Shown piece by piece: positions 8,744 through 19,520 of a DNA stretch of 64,000 nucleotides. Origin of the DNA: Pyrenophora tritici-repentis (Eukaryota > Ascomycota > Dothideomycetes > Pleosporales > Pleosporaceae). Numbering within the stretch: the stretch's first letter is position 1; every line of letters starts with the position of its first letter. Both the position numbers and the translations under genes were made by a program. The stretch covers positions 1,116,001-1,180,000 of the forward strand of contig NC_089394.1 in the NCBI RefSeq assembly GCF_003171515.1, given 5' to 3'. The notes under the pieces were generated by a model that was not told the DNA's origin, made no database searches, and saw only the letters and a list, made by a program, of their open reading frames with translations.

Positions 8744-11700
8744 CAGAGTTGCTATCAGTCAGTTCAGTCAGTCCGGAGCTCTCTGGACTGACTGAACTGA
8801 CGTCCTGAGGTCACTGAACTGGACTGGACTGACTGCCAAGACTTTTCAATTAAACTAAAACTGACTGACTGAACTGACGTCGCCGCGGCCTGCGGACTGA
8901 CTGGACTGACTGAACTGAGTTACCTGACGTCGAACTGAGATAAATGCTCCTGTACTTTTGAGATTTCTTCCTCTGATAGTGTGCGCGCTAGCCCAGAAGC
9001 TGAGGTAGTTGTTGGCTGTATACCAAGCCTCTTCCAGCTCTTCAAGCTCTGCAAAGCTGAAATAAGCTCTGGCTTCATATGGAGTCTCCGGGTGCCTAAC
9101 ATGTCGCCAAGCTCGCTGAAAGTCCGCTCACAGTCTGCCGCTGCTGCTGGTATTGTTAGGACGTCAATAGCGAACTTTGAGAGTATAGGGAACTGCCCAG
9201 CAACTGACTCCCAGTATAGAAGCGGATTAAGAGACAGCCAATCCTCCTCAGCTAACGCTGGTTGCCGCTTCCATATCTCATACTCATCCTCAGCAAGGCT
9301 TGCCTCTAACTGCCGTGTGCTTTGCTCAATTGACGACTGTAGAAAAGCTGATCGCGACGTTGAAATCCCTAGCCGGGGCTTCTTACGCGGCGGCGTTACA
9401 GTGTGAGCTGAAGTGGCTGCAGAGTCCTTCCGCCCCTGCCACATACGCAGGAATGCCCGGTGGTTATTGTCAAGCCAGCCGTCGCGATAGTGGACACCGT
9501 CACGGGCAGTGACATGGGTGTCAGGCACCTTCCAGAGCGCTGAGAGGTGGTGTTTGTAGTGCGGGTGTAGTATTGTAGCAGTGTAGTAGACAGGCGCGTT
9601 ATCGAATTTTGCGTAGTACTTAGCAAGCTTACAATGTGCAAGGTTAACGTTTGTAATAAGATGATCTTCAGGCGCATCTAGATCTTCGTAATTTACATCC
9701 TTAAGGCGGTCTTTGAGAGCCTTAAGCTGGTTAAGAAGCTACTCAAACGTTACTAGAACTTCCTATATAGCGCCGTGTCGGCCGTGTCGGCCGCGACCTT
9801 TAAGTAGCCGTGTAGCTTCGGCAAATGGCTCAAGGAGTCGAATGTATTCTGTTATTGTCGCCTAGTCCTTGCCGCTTAGACCCCCTTCGCGTATATATAA
9901 CCGTGGCTGGGCAGCAGGGAGCTGCTCACGATTCTTCCGGCGTCGTGAGGTTGCTGTTGCAGCACTATGCTCCTCAAGTTTACACTCAATATAGCCATCG
10001 ATAGGGCCGTGTAGCTCAGCTGCACGGACAAACGTGTTGAAATAGCTATTCCAGCGTGTCTTAACAGGCTTCACAAGCTGCCGGATGTGGGGTGTAACAC
10101 CTAGAGACTCTGCCTCCTCGCACTGTAGGCGCTCTAGTAGTTGTCGAGTTTGAGGCGTACAGATAGACGCAATCACGTCAAAGAGGACGCCAACAGGACC
10201 GTATTTGCGCCACTCATCCATGTACTTCTCCTCTTCCTCAAGGTGTGCGGCTTCATTCTCGTACGCGCTACGGTCTTTGCCCCAAATTACTAATTGTGCG
10301 CTTAGGTTGAGTATATGGCAGCAGCACCGCAGCCGCCGCTCGCTTGCGATAAAGCCAAACTCCTCTGCTAAGGACTCAACTGCAGTATCATTGTTACTTG
10401 CGTTGTCAAGCACAAAGTACCCAACCCTCGCGTTGTCAACGCCAAATAGCCGAAGTATTGTTGTTGCTGCAGCGGCAATATTATTGCCAGTGTGCGCCCC
10501 GTGTAGCTCAGGCAACCCAAGCAGGTGGTCAACTAGCTTGCCCTCGCTGTTAAGGTAATGTACGCAGAGGCCAGTAAAAGCATACTGCCCACCAGTTGAA
10601 GTCCAGTTGTCGAATGACACGTGTATAAGCGACCGGGCTTCGCGAAGGTAGTTGGCAACAGCTAGTATGTATGTATTGTACTCAGTAATAATATGATCGT
10701 GGAGCGTTTAGTGGCTACGCCAAAGGAGAGCTTCGGCTAGCGGGCTCACGGCCGCAATCATGGCTCGAAACTGCGGCGTTTCTATTACGCGAAGGCTCTG
10801 GTTGTCAGCGACTACCCAGTCCTTCAGCGCGTCCTGAAATCGAGAGGTTGAAAAGCTTGCTGCTATCTCGTTTGCTACCTCTTGCGATACTTCTATCCCT
10901 TTAGACCTCATAATATATACTTGGGACTTTGCGAGCGCGCCCATAATATTGCCCTCCCGGCTAGCAATTGGTACAGGTCCGTTAGGTCCGTGTGAGTGTC
11001 CAGGCTTGTTGCTTGAGAGGTGTCGGCCGGCGTTTGTAGTGCTGTCAGCCTCGTAGCAAGCCTCCTGCTTCCGTCGTTGATGGCAGTACCGGCAAAGCCA
11101 GTAGTTTTTCTTGTACTTGCGGTGCCAGACGGCCCAGCCGTGGCGGTAGATCCAGCTTTTTGGCCCACCGCGACTATTACGCTCAACCTGGCGCCGCTCA
11201 AGATACGGCACACGCTTAAAATCAAGCCCGTCGTAATTGTCGTCGTCGTCGTCGTCGTCGCCGTCGTTGGGGAAGTCCGCCTGTACTGCCAAGGGCTCAT
11301 CAGCCTGGGCCTCGCTCGCAGTATCGCCAACAGTAGGCGCGTTTGATAGCGATGGTAGAGGAGAATTGCGCTTGTCGCATTCTACAAGGCGGCGAAGGCC
11401 TGAATTAGAGGGAGTAGACATGAAGTACACCAAGAAGTATTATGGCAACAGTAGTCTAGCGTCGTGTGTATAGCAGACGCGACGCGACGCGACGCGAAAG
11501 GCTTACTAGGTGCGCACCGGGTAGCGCATTTCCGCAAACTCTAATTAGCTTAAAGCTAGATGCTTTAACTTATATAGGATTAGTGTCTTTATATCTAGGA
11601 CTAGCGCGGCTTCGAAGCCGCACTAAATGTGGCTTTCACAACTCTAAAATACTGCTTTAAAAACAGCTAACGTCAGTCTAACGTCAGTCAGTTCAGTCAG

Positions 11701-11822
11701 TCTGGAGGCTTCTGAACTGACTGGACTGACGTCCAGCTGCCTCAAGAACTGACTGACTGAACTGAGTCTTGGCAGTCAGTTCAGTCAGTTCGAACTGAGT
11801 TACCTGACTGATAGCAAGTCTG
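8744..11822 (-). mobile_element. hAT-beta DNA transposon (3079 bp), decayed
   Basis: TIRs are CAGAGTTGCTATCAGTCAG on the left and CAGACTTGCTATCAGTCAG on the right (inverted). The TSD is GTGGGGAG at 8736-8743 and 11823-11830. Subterminal DNA is packed with CAGTCAGTTCAGTC-like motifs in both orientations over about 200 bp at each end. It carries a full-length but stop-ridden transposase frame on the minus strand. Confidence 0.93.
8920..11433 (-). pseudogene. hAT transposase with at least four nonsense codons
   Basis: The three open segments 10708-11433, 9862-10620 and 8920-9528 are all in one frame. They are separated only by in-frame stops at 10708-10710 (TAA), 9862-9864 (TAG), 9763-9765 (TAG) and 9739-9741 (TAG). 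The order is an acidic N-terminus, BED finger (CRYC with AGRHLSSNKPGH), catalytic core (SFDNWTSTGGQYAF, VLDNASNNDTAV) and hAT dimerisation domain (IPAAAADCERTFSELGD). The TAG at 9739 replaces a Gln in related copies and the one at 9862 a Trp. No frameshifts were seen, so this is a relatively recent casualty that would depend on another copy for transposase. Confidence 0.88.
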
Positions 11823-12178
11823 GTGGGGAGGCGAAGAAGGCCATAGATACGACTATCTACACGATTTCAGACCCGATATTGGCAACATTCCCGACACACC
11901 ACTAAAAGCTGCTGTTCATCCGCTAGTCATTGTATGGTCAAACATGCTATACGATCACTATGCCCATCGTAGAGAGCAGGGTCTAGTACGAGACATACTT
12001 AAAGTAATCTTCTGTCGCGTCCTTCTCATTCAACGCCCCAAAAGAATCAAGGCGGCCGAGCTAGCCTGGGAAATGTCCAATTTTCGGGAACGATGGAGAT
12101 TCTTCGAGAAAAACTTGAACCATTACGAGCTTACCGATAAACCTGAAGATGAAATCGTTCCCAGACCAGCATCGCAAG

Positions 12179-15100
12179 CACACCTGAGATCAATCAAGCT
12201 AGCTTGATAGCTTGATTGGAAGATTGATGCCAAGCCAATTCAATCAATCCAGCCAAACCTCATACAAAAACGCAATCAATCCAGCTGAGCTTTTCCGTGA
12301 GCTTGATTCAGATTGATAGCTTGATTGCCTTAAGTATATAGTAGATTTCGGTGATGAGGCAGCCCATGAGGCAGCTTAGATAGCTGTAAAAGCTCTATAC
12401 TGAGCTTTTTTTGGTGTTTTAGTTACGCCGTGTAACATTGAGTAATATCCGATAGCTCCGTGTAACTAGCAGCCAGCGCGTCGTCTCATATAGTATACTC
12501 CATCTCCATCTCCATCACCCACAATACTATATACTTTTGGTGTTGCAGATCTATCGCCGTATACCTCACCTCATCGTCGCCCTCATGCCGCCCAAAAAAC
12601 GCGTCTCTGATAGCGCTCCCTCGCCTAGAAAGCGCGCGCGCGGCACTGCGAGCCAGCCCGTCGCGATCGACTCGCAGTCATATCAATCTCAGCCATCTGC
12701 TCTATCTCCGCCGCCTCCATATACACATACTTTCGAGTCGCGATTGCGCGAGTCGCAGCCCGAAGACGCTATCGTCGCGCCCGCCGAGGGCAGTGAGCAA
12801 GCTACGCTCGCTCCGTCTTCTGAAGCCGCCGACGACGCTGTAGATGAGGCTTTTGACGCCCATCTCGAAGACAATTATGATGGCATAGATTGGGGTCGCC
12901 TTAAGCTGTATACGAAGCCTATCACGACGCACCAACACAAGCGGAGTTGGATCTATCGCCACGGCTATCGCGTCGCTCTTCTCAAAGATCCAACCCGCGT
13001 ATTCTTCATCTGCCACTGGTGTTTCAAGCACAAGCTCACGGATATTGGTATTGGGATATACAATACAAGCGCAGCAGTCTCGTCAGCCGCGCGCCACCTC
13101 AGCGAGCAGAAACCTGGCCATAGGCTAGTAGCACCAGGCAAGACTCCAGTTGCTAGTGTTTACAACGCGCTCACCACTGCGAGAGTCCCTATCTCACAGG
13201 CAGTAGCTAATCAGATTAACGGGTTTAGCAAGCAGCGCTTTAGGTTTGCCGCAGTAGACTGGCTCGTCGCGAACAACCACCCCATCTCTGAGTTCGAAAC
13301 ACCAGCTTTTCGACGCCTAATTGCTATCGCCAACCCACTTGCAGAAGCAGCGCTCTGGAAGAACCACAAGAGCGTCTCCCAATACGTCATACGACTGTTT
13401 GACTGGCTCAGGCCCCGCGTTGTCCACGAGCTGTCACAATCGCTTAGCAAGATCCATATAAGCTTTGACGGATGGACAACGAAAGGCGGCAAGCGCGGGT
13501 TTCTCGGTATCGTCGCCCACTACGTCAACTCAGATGGCAAGCTCCGAGACCTGCCTATCGCGCTGCCTCAGCTCACAGGCGCTCACTCCGGCGATCGATT
13601 AGCTGAGGTTGTATTATCAATCTTAGAGCAGTTTAGCATAAGCGAGCGCACACTCGGTTACTTCGTCCTCGACAATGCCTCTAATAACGACACCGCTGTC
13701 GCTGCGATTGCCCACGAGCTTAACTTCAATCCTATACACCGACGCCTCCGCTGTGGCCCTCATACGATCAATCTGATTGGGCAGAGACTGCTCTGGGGCA
13801 GAGATGCAGACTCATACAACAACGAGGGAGTTGACGAGCTCGCCGACGAGGCAGCGTTTATAAAGGAGTGGCGAAAGCACGGGCCTTTAGGCGTACTTCT
13901 CGATATTGTCAACTATATCCACACACCGCAGCAGTACAATCTTTTTGAGAAGGCGCAGCGTACAGCTTACCGTGAGCTACCTCACGACGCAGACGACAAG
14001 CTCACGATACTACAGCCAATCAAGCCAGTAGTCACACGCTGGAACTCATACTTCGACTGTTTTGAGCGAGCTATAAAGCTCGCGCCGGCCATCAACGCGT
14101 ACGCGAACACCCACATACAAAATACAGCAAAAGAGGATATCTACGCCGACTCACAGGGCAAAAATCGGCCTGCTGCTCCACAGTGGATGAGATCAGACGG
14201 CCTCACAGCTGCCGATTGGGCTGTTGTTACCGACTATATAGAGGTTCTTAGGCCACTTAAAGAGTGTACAAAGCGCTTTGAGGGACGTGGCGAGTATAGC
14301 TTTGGCGCGATCGCTGAGGTGATCCCAACGTTTGAGTTTCTACTCACTCAATTAGAAGCTCGCCTCCTCTACTACGATTGCGTAGTCCATGACGCTCACG
14401 ACGAGGCACCCGAAGATCACCTTCCTATTAATCTACGCGCAGCGCTACTTAAGGCGAACGAGTACTACGCTAAACTCGACGACTCGCCAGCTTACTACGC
14501 TGCTACAATACTCCATCCTCGCTACAAACACTACTGCGATCAAGCGTGGGCTGAGAAGCCTGACTGGCTGGCGCTTAATAATCTTAATTTCCAGGCACTG
14601 TGGGCGGATTACAAGTCGCTGCCGTTACCGAGGCCTTGCTACACACGCGCACCGAAGAAACCGAGCAATATTGACGACGCGATTGACGGCATTATTGATC
14701 CCACACGCGGCAATACTAAGGAGGATGAGTATGAGCAGTGGAAGCGCGAGCCAATCGTTGGCAAGGGCACCGATCCTATACAATACTGGTTCGGGCTGCG
14801 CGATCAATATCCCAACCTTAGTAAGATGGCGCTTACTATACTCTCTATACCCGCTTCAAGCTGTGAGTGTGAGCGCGTCTTCAGTGAGCTCGGAGATCTA
14901 CTAGAGCCTCGCCGACGCTGTATATCACCTGAGCTACTAGCAGCACTACACTCAGTACGACGATGGAGACGGGCAGGTTTTGGTGGCGGCGACAACGACG
15001 ATATGGGCCAATCAAAGCTTACCGACGAGCAGATGGACGTTTTGTACGAGCTTAGCAAGTGGGTGGGCGAAGACGACGATCTAGATATATGGGACGACGG

Positions 15101-15282
15101 CTGAGACTCAACACCAAAAAATATATACAACTTTCCTATTTGGGAATCAAGCACCCAAGCTACCAATCAAGCTAACAACTTTCCGCCAAGCCAATTCAAT
15201 CAATCCAGCCAAATCTCATACAAACAGCCAATCAATCAAGCCGGGGGCTGTCAGCTTGCTTGATTGATTGATCTCAGGTGTG
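12179..15282 (+). mobile_element. hAT-gamma DNA transposon (about 3.1 kb), intact frame but no TSD
   Basis: Both ends carry the inverted sequence CACACCTGAGATCAATCAA (12179-12197 and the complement ending at 15282). The flanking 8-mers, ATCGCAAG on the left and GCTGCGCG on the right, do not match. The left flank is the kinase gene and the right flank is the middle of another hAT transposase (delta). A direct repeat around CCAAGCCAATTCAATCAATC occurs near both ends. This structure fits a recombinant between two copies of the same element better than a simple insertion (inference). Confidence 0.8.
12585..15104 (+). CDS. hAT transposase, intact (839 aa)
   Basis: This is a cut-and-paste transposase. 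I chose ATG 12585 (MPPKKRVSDS), which begins the basic N-terminus seen in related copies; an upstream in-frame ATG at 12537 is less likely. Domains in order: a basic/acidic disordered N-terminus to about residue 100; BED zinc finger around residues 125-180 (CHWC, ARHLSEQKPGH); RNase H-like core with SFDGWTTKGGKRGFLGIVAH and VLDNASNNDTAV; C-terminal hAT dimerisation domain with IPASSCECERVFSELGD near residue 760. No stops or frameshifts are present. It could be active for its own termini. Neighbouring copies are broken or truncated, so this one and 49155-51719 are the plausible transposase sources. Confidence 0.92.
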   Translation: MPPKKRVSDSAPSPRKRARGTASQPVAIDSQSYQSQPSALSPPPPYTHTFESRLRESQPEDAIVAPAEGSEQATLAPSSEAADDAVDEAFDAHLEDNYDGIDWGRLKLYTKPITTHQHKRSWIYRHGYRVALLKDPTRVFFICHWCFKHKLTDIGIGIYNTSAAVSSAARHLSEQKPGHRLVAPGKTPVASVYNALTTARVPISQAVANQINGFSKQRFRFAAVDWLVANNHPISEFETPAFRRLIAIANPLAEAALWKNHKSVSQYVIRLFDWLRPRVVHELSQSLSKIHISFDGWTTKGGKRGFLGIVAHYVNSDGKLRDLPIALPQLTGAHSGDRLAEVVLSILEQFSISERTLGYFVLDNASNNDTAVAAIAHELNFNPIHRRLRCGPHTINLIGQRLLWGRDADSYNNEGVDELADEAAFIKEWRKHGPLGVLLDIVNYIHTPQQYNLFEKAQRTAYRELPHDADDKLTILQPIKPVVTRWNSYFDCFERAIKLAPAINAYANTHIQNTAKEDIYADSQGKNRPAAPQWMRSDGLTAADWAVVTDYIEVLRPLKECTKRFEGRGEYSFGAIAEVIPTFEFLLTQLEARLLYYDCVVHDAHDEAPEDHLPINLRAALLKANEYYAKLDDSPAYYAATILHPRYKHYCDQAWAEKPDWLALNNLNFQALWADYKSLPLPRPCYTRAPKKPSNIDDAIDGIIDPTRGNTKEDEYEQWKREPIVGKGTDPIQYWFGLRDQYPNLSKMALTILSIPASSCECERVFSELGDLLEPRRRCISPELLAALHSVRRWRRAGFGGGDNDDMGQSKLTDEQMDVLYELSKWVGEDDDLDIWDDG

Positions 15283-17078
15283 GCTGCGCGTAGGTTGATA
15301 GGAAGGTGATCTTCTGGCGCGCTATTGGCATTATAGTCGACGCTTTCGTGGTTTTTAAGTAGCTGCTCGTACACGGCAAGTACAGCTTCGAAGACAGGTA
15401 TAACCTCGTATATCGCGCCGAAACGGCCAGCTTTACCGCGAGCTTCAAGCCGTTTTGTCGCCTCCTTTAGCGGCTCCAACACTGATATATACTGGGTTAT
15501 TACCGCCCAATCGTCAGCCGTAAGCCCATTAGATCTCATCCAAGCTGGTACTTTAGTGAGCTTATTGTTACGGCTACGCGCGTACGCGTCGGCGCCCATC
15601 GTCCTTTCGATGTGGCTTTGGGCGTACTCATCAACGGCGTTATGGAGTTTTGCGGCGCGTACAAAGGTGTCGTGAAAGCTGTTCCAGCGCGTGACGACTG
15701 GCTTTACCGGCTCGAGTATTTCCTGCTTTTGGTCGGGAGCCTTAGCGTTAACACGGCGCTGGCAATCGGCAAAAAGATCGTGTTGTTGCGGTGTTTGGAT
15801 GTAGTTGATGATATCGATTAGTACACCAAGCGGACCTTGCTGCCGCCATTCTTGTAGGTAGGCTGCCTCTGTTTTGTGCTCGTCCTGATCATTATCGTAC
15901 GCGTCCTTATCAAAGCCGAAGATAATCATCTGTCCGACTAAGTTAAGTGTGTGAGGGCCGCAGCGGAGGCGGTGATGGCTTGCTGTAAATTCAAAGCGTT
16001 GGGCGAGTTTGGTGACGGCGGTGTCATTAGCGTACGCGTTGTCGAGCACAAAGTACCCAAGCTGGCTACGTGTTATACCGAAGACATCGATTATATTGCC
16101 AACAACTTCAGCTATCCTCTCGCCCGTGTGGGCGCCCGTAAGCTGAGGCAGCGCGATAGGTAGGTCCCTGATAGTGCCGTCGGCGTCAGCAAAATGAGCA
16201 ACAACTCCAAAGAAGCCGCGCTTGCCGCCTTTTGTCGTCCAGCCATCGAAGCTTATATGGATTTTACTAATAGCCGACGAGAGCATCTGAACAACCTGCG
16301 GCTCCATATAGCGATACAGCCTCATCACGAAGCTAGCTACACTGTTGTGACTTACCCACAGCGCGTCAGCTGCCTCCGGGTTGGCAAACTCTATCATCTG
16401 CCTAAACGCAGGCGTTTCGAACTCGCGGAGAGGGTGGTTATTGTCGACAAGCCACGTAACAGCGGCGTATCGAAAGCGCTGTACGTCGAAGTTTCCGAGC
16501 TCGTTAGCGACGCCTTGAGGTACATCGACACCGCCCTCGGTCATCATCTTAAGCGTCGTTTGGCCTCGCGGTAGTGTAATCGAATCCAGTTTGCCCTTGC
16601 GATCGTAGCCGTGGCCAAGTAGCTTCTGCGCGAGGTGGTTGATAGCGTTACTGGTCGACTTTGTAACCTCTGGATAGGCGCAAAAGATCTTACGATGATG
16701 GCAGTATTTGCAAACAAAGAACGTACGATGAGGCTCACGGAGAGAGGCAACGCGGTAACCGTACTGATATACCCAACTTTTGTTGCGCTTCAACGTACGC
16801 AGCGGCTTCGTAAAACGCGGTAAACGCTTCCAATCAATGCCGTCAAAGTTGTCCGTAAACTCGTCATCAAAGCCAGTATCATCCCCGCCTTCGATAGCCT
16901 CACTTGTAGCCTCCGTAGCAGCCCTACTACCCTCGGCCGGCGGTTGTATAGTAGCTTCTGGTATAGCGTCGCGCAACTGCGACTCGAACGGCGCGTCTTC
17001 GGTGGCCTGGCTTGCTGCAGCAGCTAGGGCTTTACGTGGCGAGGTGCGGATAGACAGCTCAGGCTGCGAATCGTCCAT
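15283..17078 (-). pseudogene. hAT transposase, C-terminally truncated
   Basis: The frame opens at 17078 (MDDSQPELS) and contains the acidic linker, BED finger (CKYCHHRKI, INHLAQKLLGH) and catalytic core (SFDGWTTKGGKRGFFGVVAH, VLDNAYANDTAV). It stops making sense after PINLRAA at about 15285, where hAT-gamma begins. The dimerisation domain is missing. A likely longer start (MPLRNLKRAA, near 17180) is separated from it by a one-base frameshift. Confidence 0.88.
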
Positions 17079-17610
17079 CAGGATAGGCTGCGATGCACTG
17101 CCTTTAGCTGTTTTGGCGCGCTTGTGGGGGCCGTGGGGCCGGGGGTGCCCTCGGCGGCGCGTTTTAGGTTACGAAGCGGCATTTTCGGCGTGTTGGGCAA
17201 CGAGAAACACTAAAACGTGCTGTAGAGACGGTAGTGTAGCTGCAAAAGATGGCTAACAGCGATATAGAAGATGGGAGATGGGATATAAGATAGCGGTCAT
17301 CGACGGCTAGCGACGCTCGTGTAGTTATATGATGACTAAGCTAGATGCAACACAAGAAAACTATCGCGAAATTGCTACCTCCGCTATCTCAAAAACATCA
17401 TTAAAGTCGATCTTAAAGCACCTTAGGACATCATCTATAGAACAGCTCGCTATGTAATATTAGTCAAACAGTCAAACAAACTAAACAAATTTCGATCGTA
17501 CGTTTGATTTGTTTGTATATTTCTATAGGCAGCGTTTGGTTTGTTTAATTTGCTTATAGTCAAGCAAATCAAACAAACTATTCAAACGCGTTTGCTTAAT
17601 GACAAGTCTG
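15283..17610 (-). mobile_element. hAT-delta DNA transposon, 3' half lost
   Basis: Only the 5' half of a minus-strand hAT remains. Its terminal repeat is at the right, ending at 17610, and reads inward as CAGACTTGTCATTAAGCAA, the same CAGACT start as hAT-alpha, beta and zeta. CAAACAAACT-type subterminal motifs fill 17461-17590. The left side is cut by hAT-gamma in the middle of the transposase, and the other half is not in the window. Confidence 0.8.
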
Positions 17611-18377
17611 TCCGGGAGATAAGCGAGACGAAGGATCACTACCACGACATCCACACTGAGGACGATAACAACTTTACATGGAAGTACCTTCAAGGCTGCG
17701 CTGATGCTGCTTGGTTAAAGTGCGTTGAGTACTATAACAATCAGCAGCTGAATTGGCAAAATCGATTCCCTGAAGATACTGACCTTCCACCGGCATATTA
17801 TGCGGCTCAAATCCTTGATCCATATCGCAAGTGGGGATGGTTCAGGCAAGAGTGGGTTCTTCATGGCGACGAAGAGAAGAAGAGGTGGTTTGAAAACGCA
17901 CAATTAGCGGTGAAGCATCTCTGGGAGACAGAGTATAAGGGAAGGTACCCTGTCGAGATGCTGCCACCACCAGCCAGGAAGGAGAGAGATCCTGACCCAG
18001 CATTTGATCGCCAGCGGGAACATAAGCGCATTCGAATAGACGCTCCAGTTTCTACAACTGATTTGTATGAACAATACATCTCTACTGACCGGCTTCATAA
18101 CGAAGAGGCAGGTTGCAATGAGGCTATTGCGTACTGGCTATCTCGCTACGACTCCCAACGAGATCTCGCTCGCTTCGCTCTAGACATGTTTGCGATCTCG
18201 CCTATGTCGGATGAATGCGAACGTCTTTTTAGTAGCGCGAAGCTTACTATCGTCGATCGCCGTGGTAGGCTGAAGGCAGATATTATAGAAGCGTGCGAGT
18301 GTCTCCGGGCCTGGTATGGAAAGCCCCAAGCTGAGGGGAACAGCGATATCGAGGATAGTGAGAACGAAGACGACTAG
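17611..18377 (+). pseudogene. hAT transposase, C-terminal domain only
   Basis: The coding sequence proper begins after the hAT-delta terminus, around SVREISETKDHYHD. The C-terminal half has PPAYYAAQILDPYRKW and the hAT dimerisation motif MFAISPMSDECERLFSSAK. It ends in an acidic tail at 18377. It differs clearly in sequence from the other hATs here. The N-terminal half including the catalytic core is absent, so it is non-functional. Confidence 0.8.
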
Positions 18378-18548
18378 ATTGACAGTCAGTAGTAAAACAC
18401 ATTTCCTCGGCTTCCTTCTTTGCTTCAGCCTCATTCTTGGCGGTCTTGTTGGTCGGACCGGTCTGGTCGGACCGGTCCTTATGTAAGCACCTGGTCTGGT
18501 CTGGTCTGTACCCTCAGACCAGACCAGACCAGACCATTCCGATCACTG
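17611..18548 (+). mobile_element. hAT-epsilon remnant (3' half)
   Basis: The 3' half of a different, plus-strand hAT abuts the terminus of hAT-delta at 17610/17611. Its presumed right end, at about 18548, reads inward as CAGTGATCGGAATGG, a plausible hAT terminus. It is preceded by palindromic GGTCGGACCGGTC and GGTCTGGTC repeats (18445-18540). Beyond it lies the C-terminal part of the MFS gene. The left end is lost, so no TSD could be tested. Confidence 0.6.
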
Positions 18549-19312
18549 ATCAAGACCCAGATCTGTCCGAGCTCGTTCCAGAGAACCGGCGACACTAGAG
18601 CCAGGAGACCAGCGCCCAGGAAGTTCCAGAACACGGCGAGGCTCATGCCAAGCTCTCGGTTCACGAGAGGAAATACCTCTGCCGATACAACGAAAGCTGC
18701 AGGGCCCTCACCTATTGAGTAAGCCACTATGAAAAGTATGAGAAAGGTATAGTGCCCAGCGATGGCGCCCGTGCTAGGTTCTTTATCAGACCCCAAGAGG
18801 ACGAGAGCCGAGCCAAGCAGAGAGATTGCCATGCATGGGAAAGACCAGTTGAGAAGCGTTCTCCTGCCGCTGCCTCTATCGATGAAGAATAGAGCGCCAA
18901 ACGTGGCAAAGAAGTTAACACCCATCAAGGCGACTGATGAACCCAGTAGTTTCAGGTTCTGTTCTACCAGTAGTCTCCGATTATCATCTGTTTGTGCTTC
19001 TTCTCTTTGATGAAAAATGGAATACCGAAAGAATGTATCAGCCATAAATGCTAGCAGGTTGATACCACACAACTGTTGTGAGATCATGACTGCAGCAGCG
19101 GCCAGATGTGCGCGTCTTGTTGAACCACGCTTGAAGAACATTAACTGAACCCGAGGCCACCAATCAATATGCTCGATTAGATCAATGTGAGGCTGATCCG
19201 CGCCGTTGGGCAGACTTTTAGGTGGAGGAATTCTCGGTAGGTCCTTCCTAAGGCGGCGTTGTGCCTCGATCAAGCGCGTATACAACAAGTATAGCTCCCC
19301 AGCCACCAGTAT

Positions 19313-19500
19313 TGTGAACGGTCTGTAGGGACTGTATTCCAGCTACCTAGTCCAGATGCTATTTACAGTCAAGATGAAGAAAGAAGGTAAGACGCAAGCG
19401 GCGAGCCTGCTTTGTTTGGGTTGGCGCACGGCCCTCACGTTGCCGGGGAAGCGACTAGGCTAGCAGCCTAGTCATGTGACTCGAGGCTCAGCCCGTTACA
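19313..19500 (-). repeat. Gypsy 3' LTR (188 bp)
   Basis: TG...CA-ended direct repeat of 24511-24698. No difference was seen on reading the two side by side. Confidence 0.95.
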
Positions 19501-19520
19501 TTACCCCCCTCCTTTCCCTT
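19501..19520 (-). other. Gypsy polypurine tract
   Basis: In the sense direction the bases just before the 3' LTR are purine-rich (AAAGGGAAAGGAGGGGGGTAA), the plus-strand priming site of the element. Confidence 0.8.

Larger units (their letters stand above)
7258..12178 (+). pseudogene. Protein kinase-domain gene split by hAT-beta
   Basis: The first part (7258-8743) encodes a roughly 190-residue N-terminal region and a kinase domain: glycine loop EGSSGSVYRVE, lysine in VMAIKEFRK, catalytic loop LLHLDIKPDNIL (HLD replacing HRD), DFG in LSDFGLAR, and APEV with RSDVWSMGC. The second part resumes at 11831 in the same frame once a single 8-bp TSD is counted, giving the C-lobe end and a tail through WSNMLYDHYAH to the start of hAT-gamma at 12179, where the true C-terminus is lost. 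This kind of fungal kinase with a long N-terminal domain is usually of unknown role. The hAT insertion adds foreign sequence and stops within the C-lobe, so the present allele is probably inactive. Confidence 0.8.

Noticed and set aside
11225..11275. GTC/GAC trinucleotide run
   Set aside because: It encodes the acidic N-terminal linker of the hAT-beta transposase; similar acidic runs occur in the sister proteins.
12179..18548. A giant Starship-type element
   Set aside because: No tyrosine recombinase (DUF3435) captain gene was seen; the region is explained by nested hAT elements.
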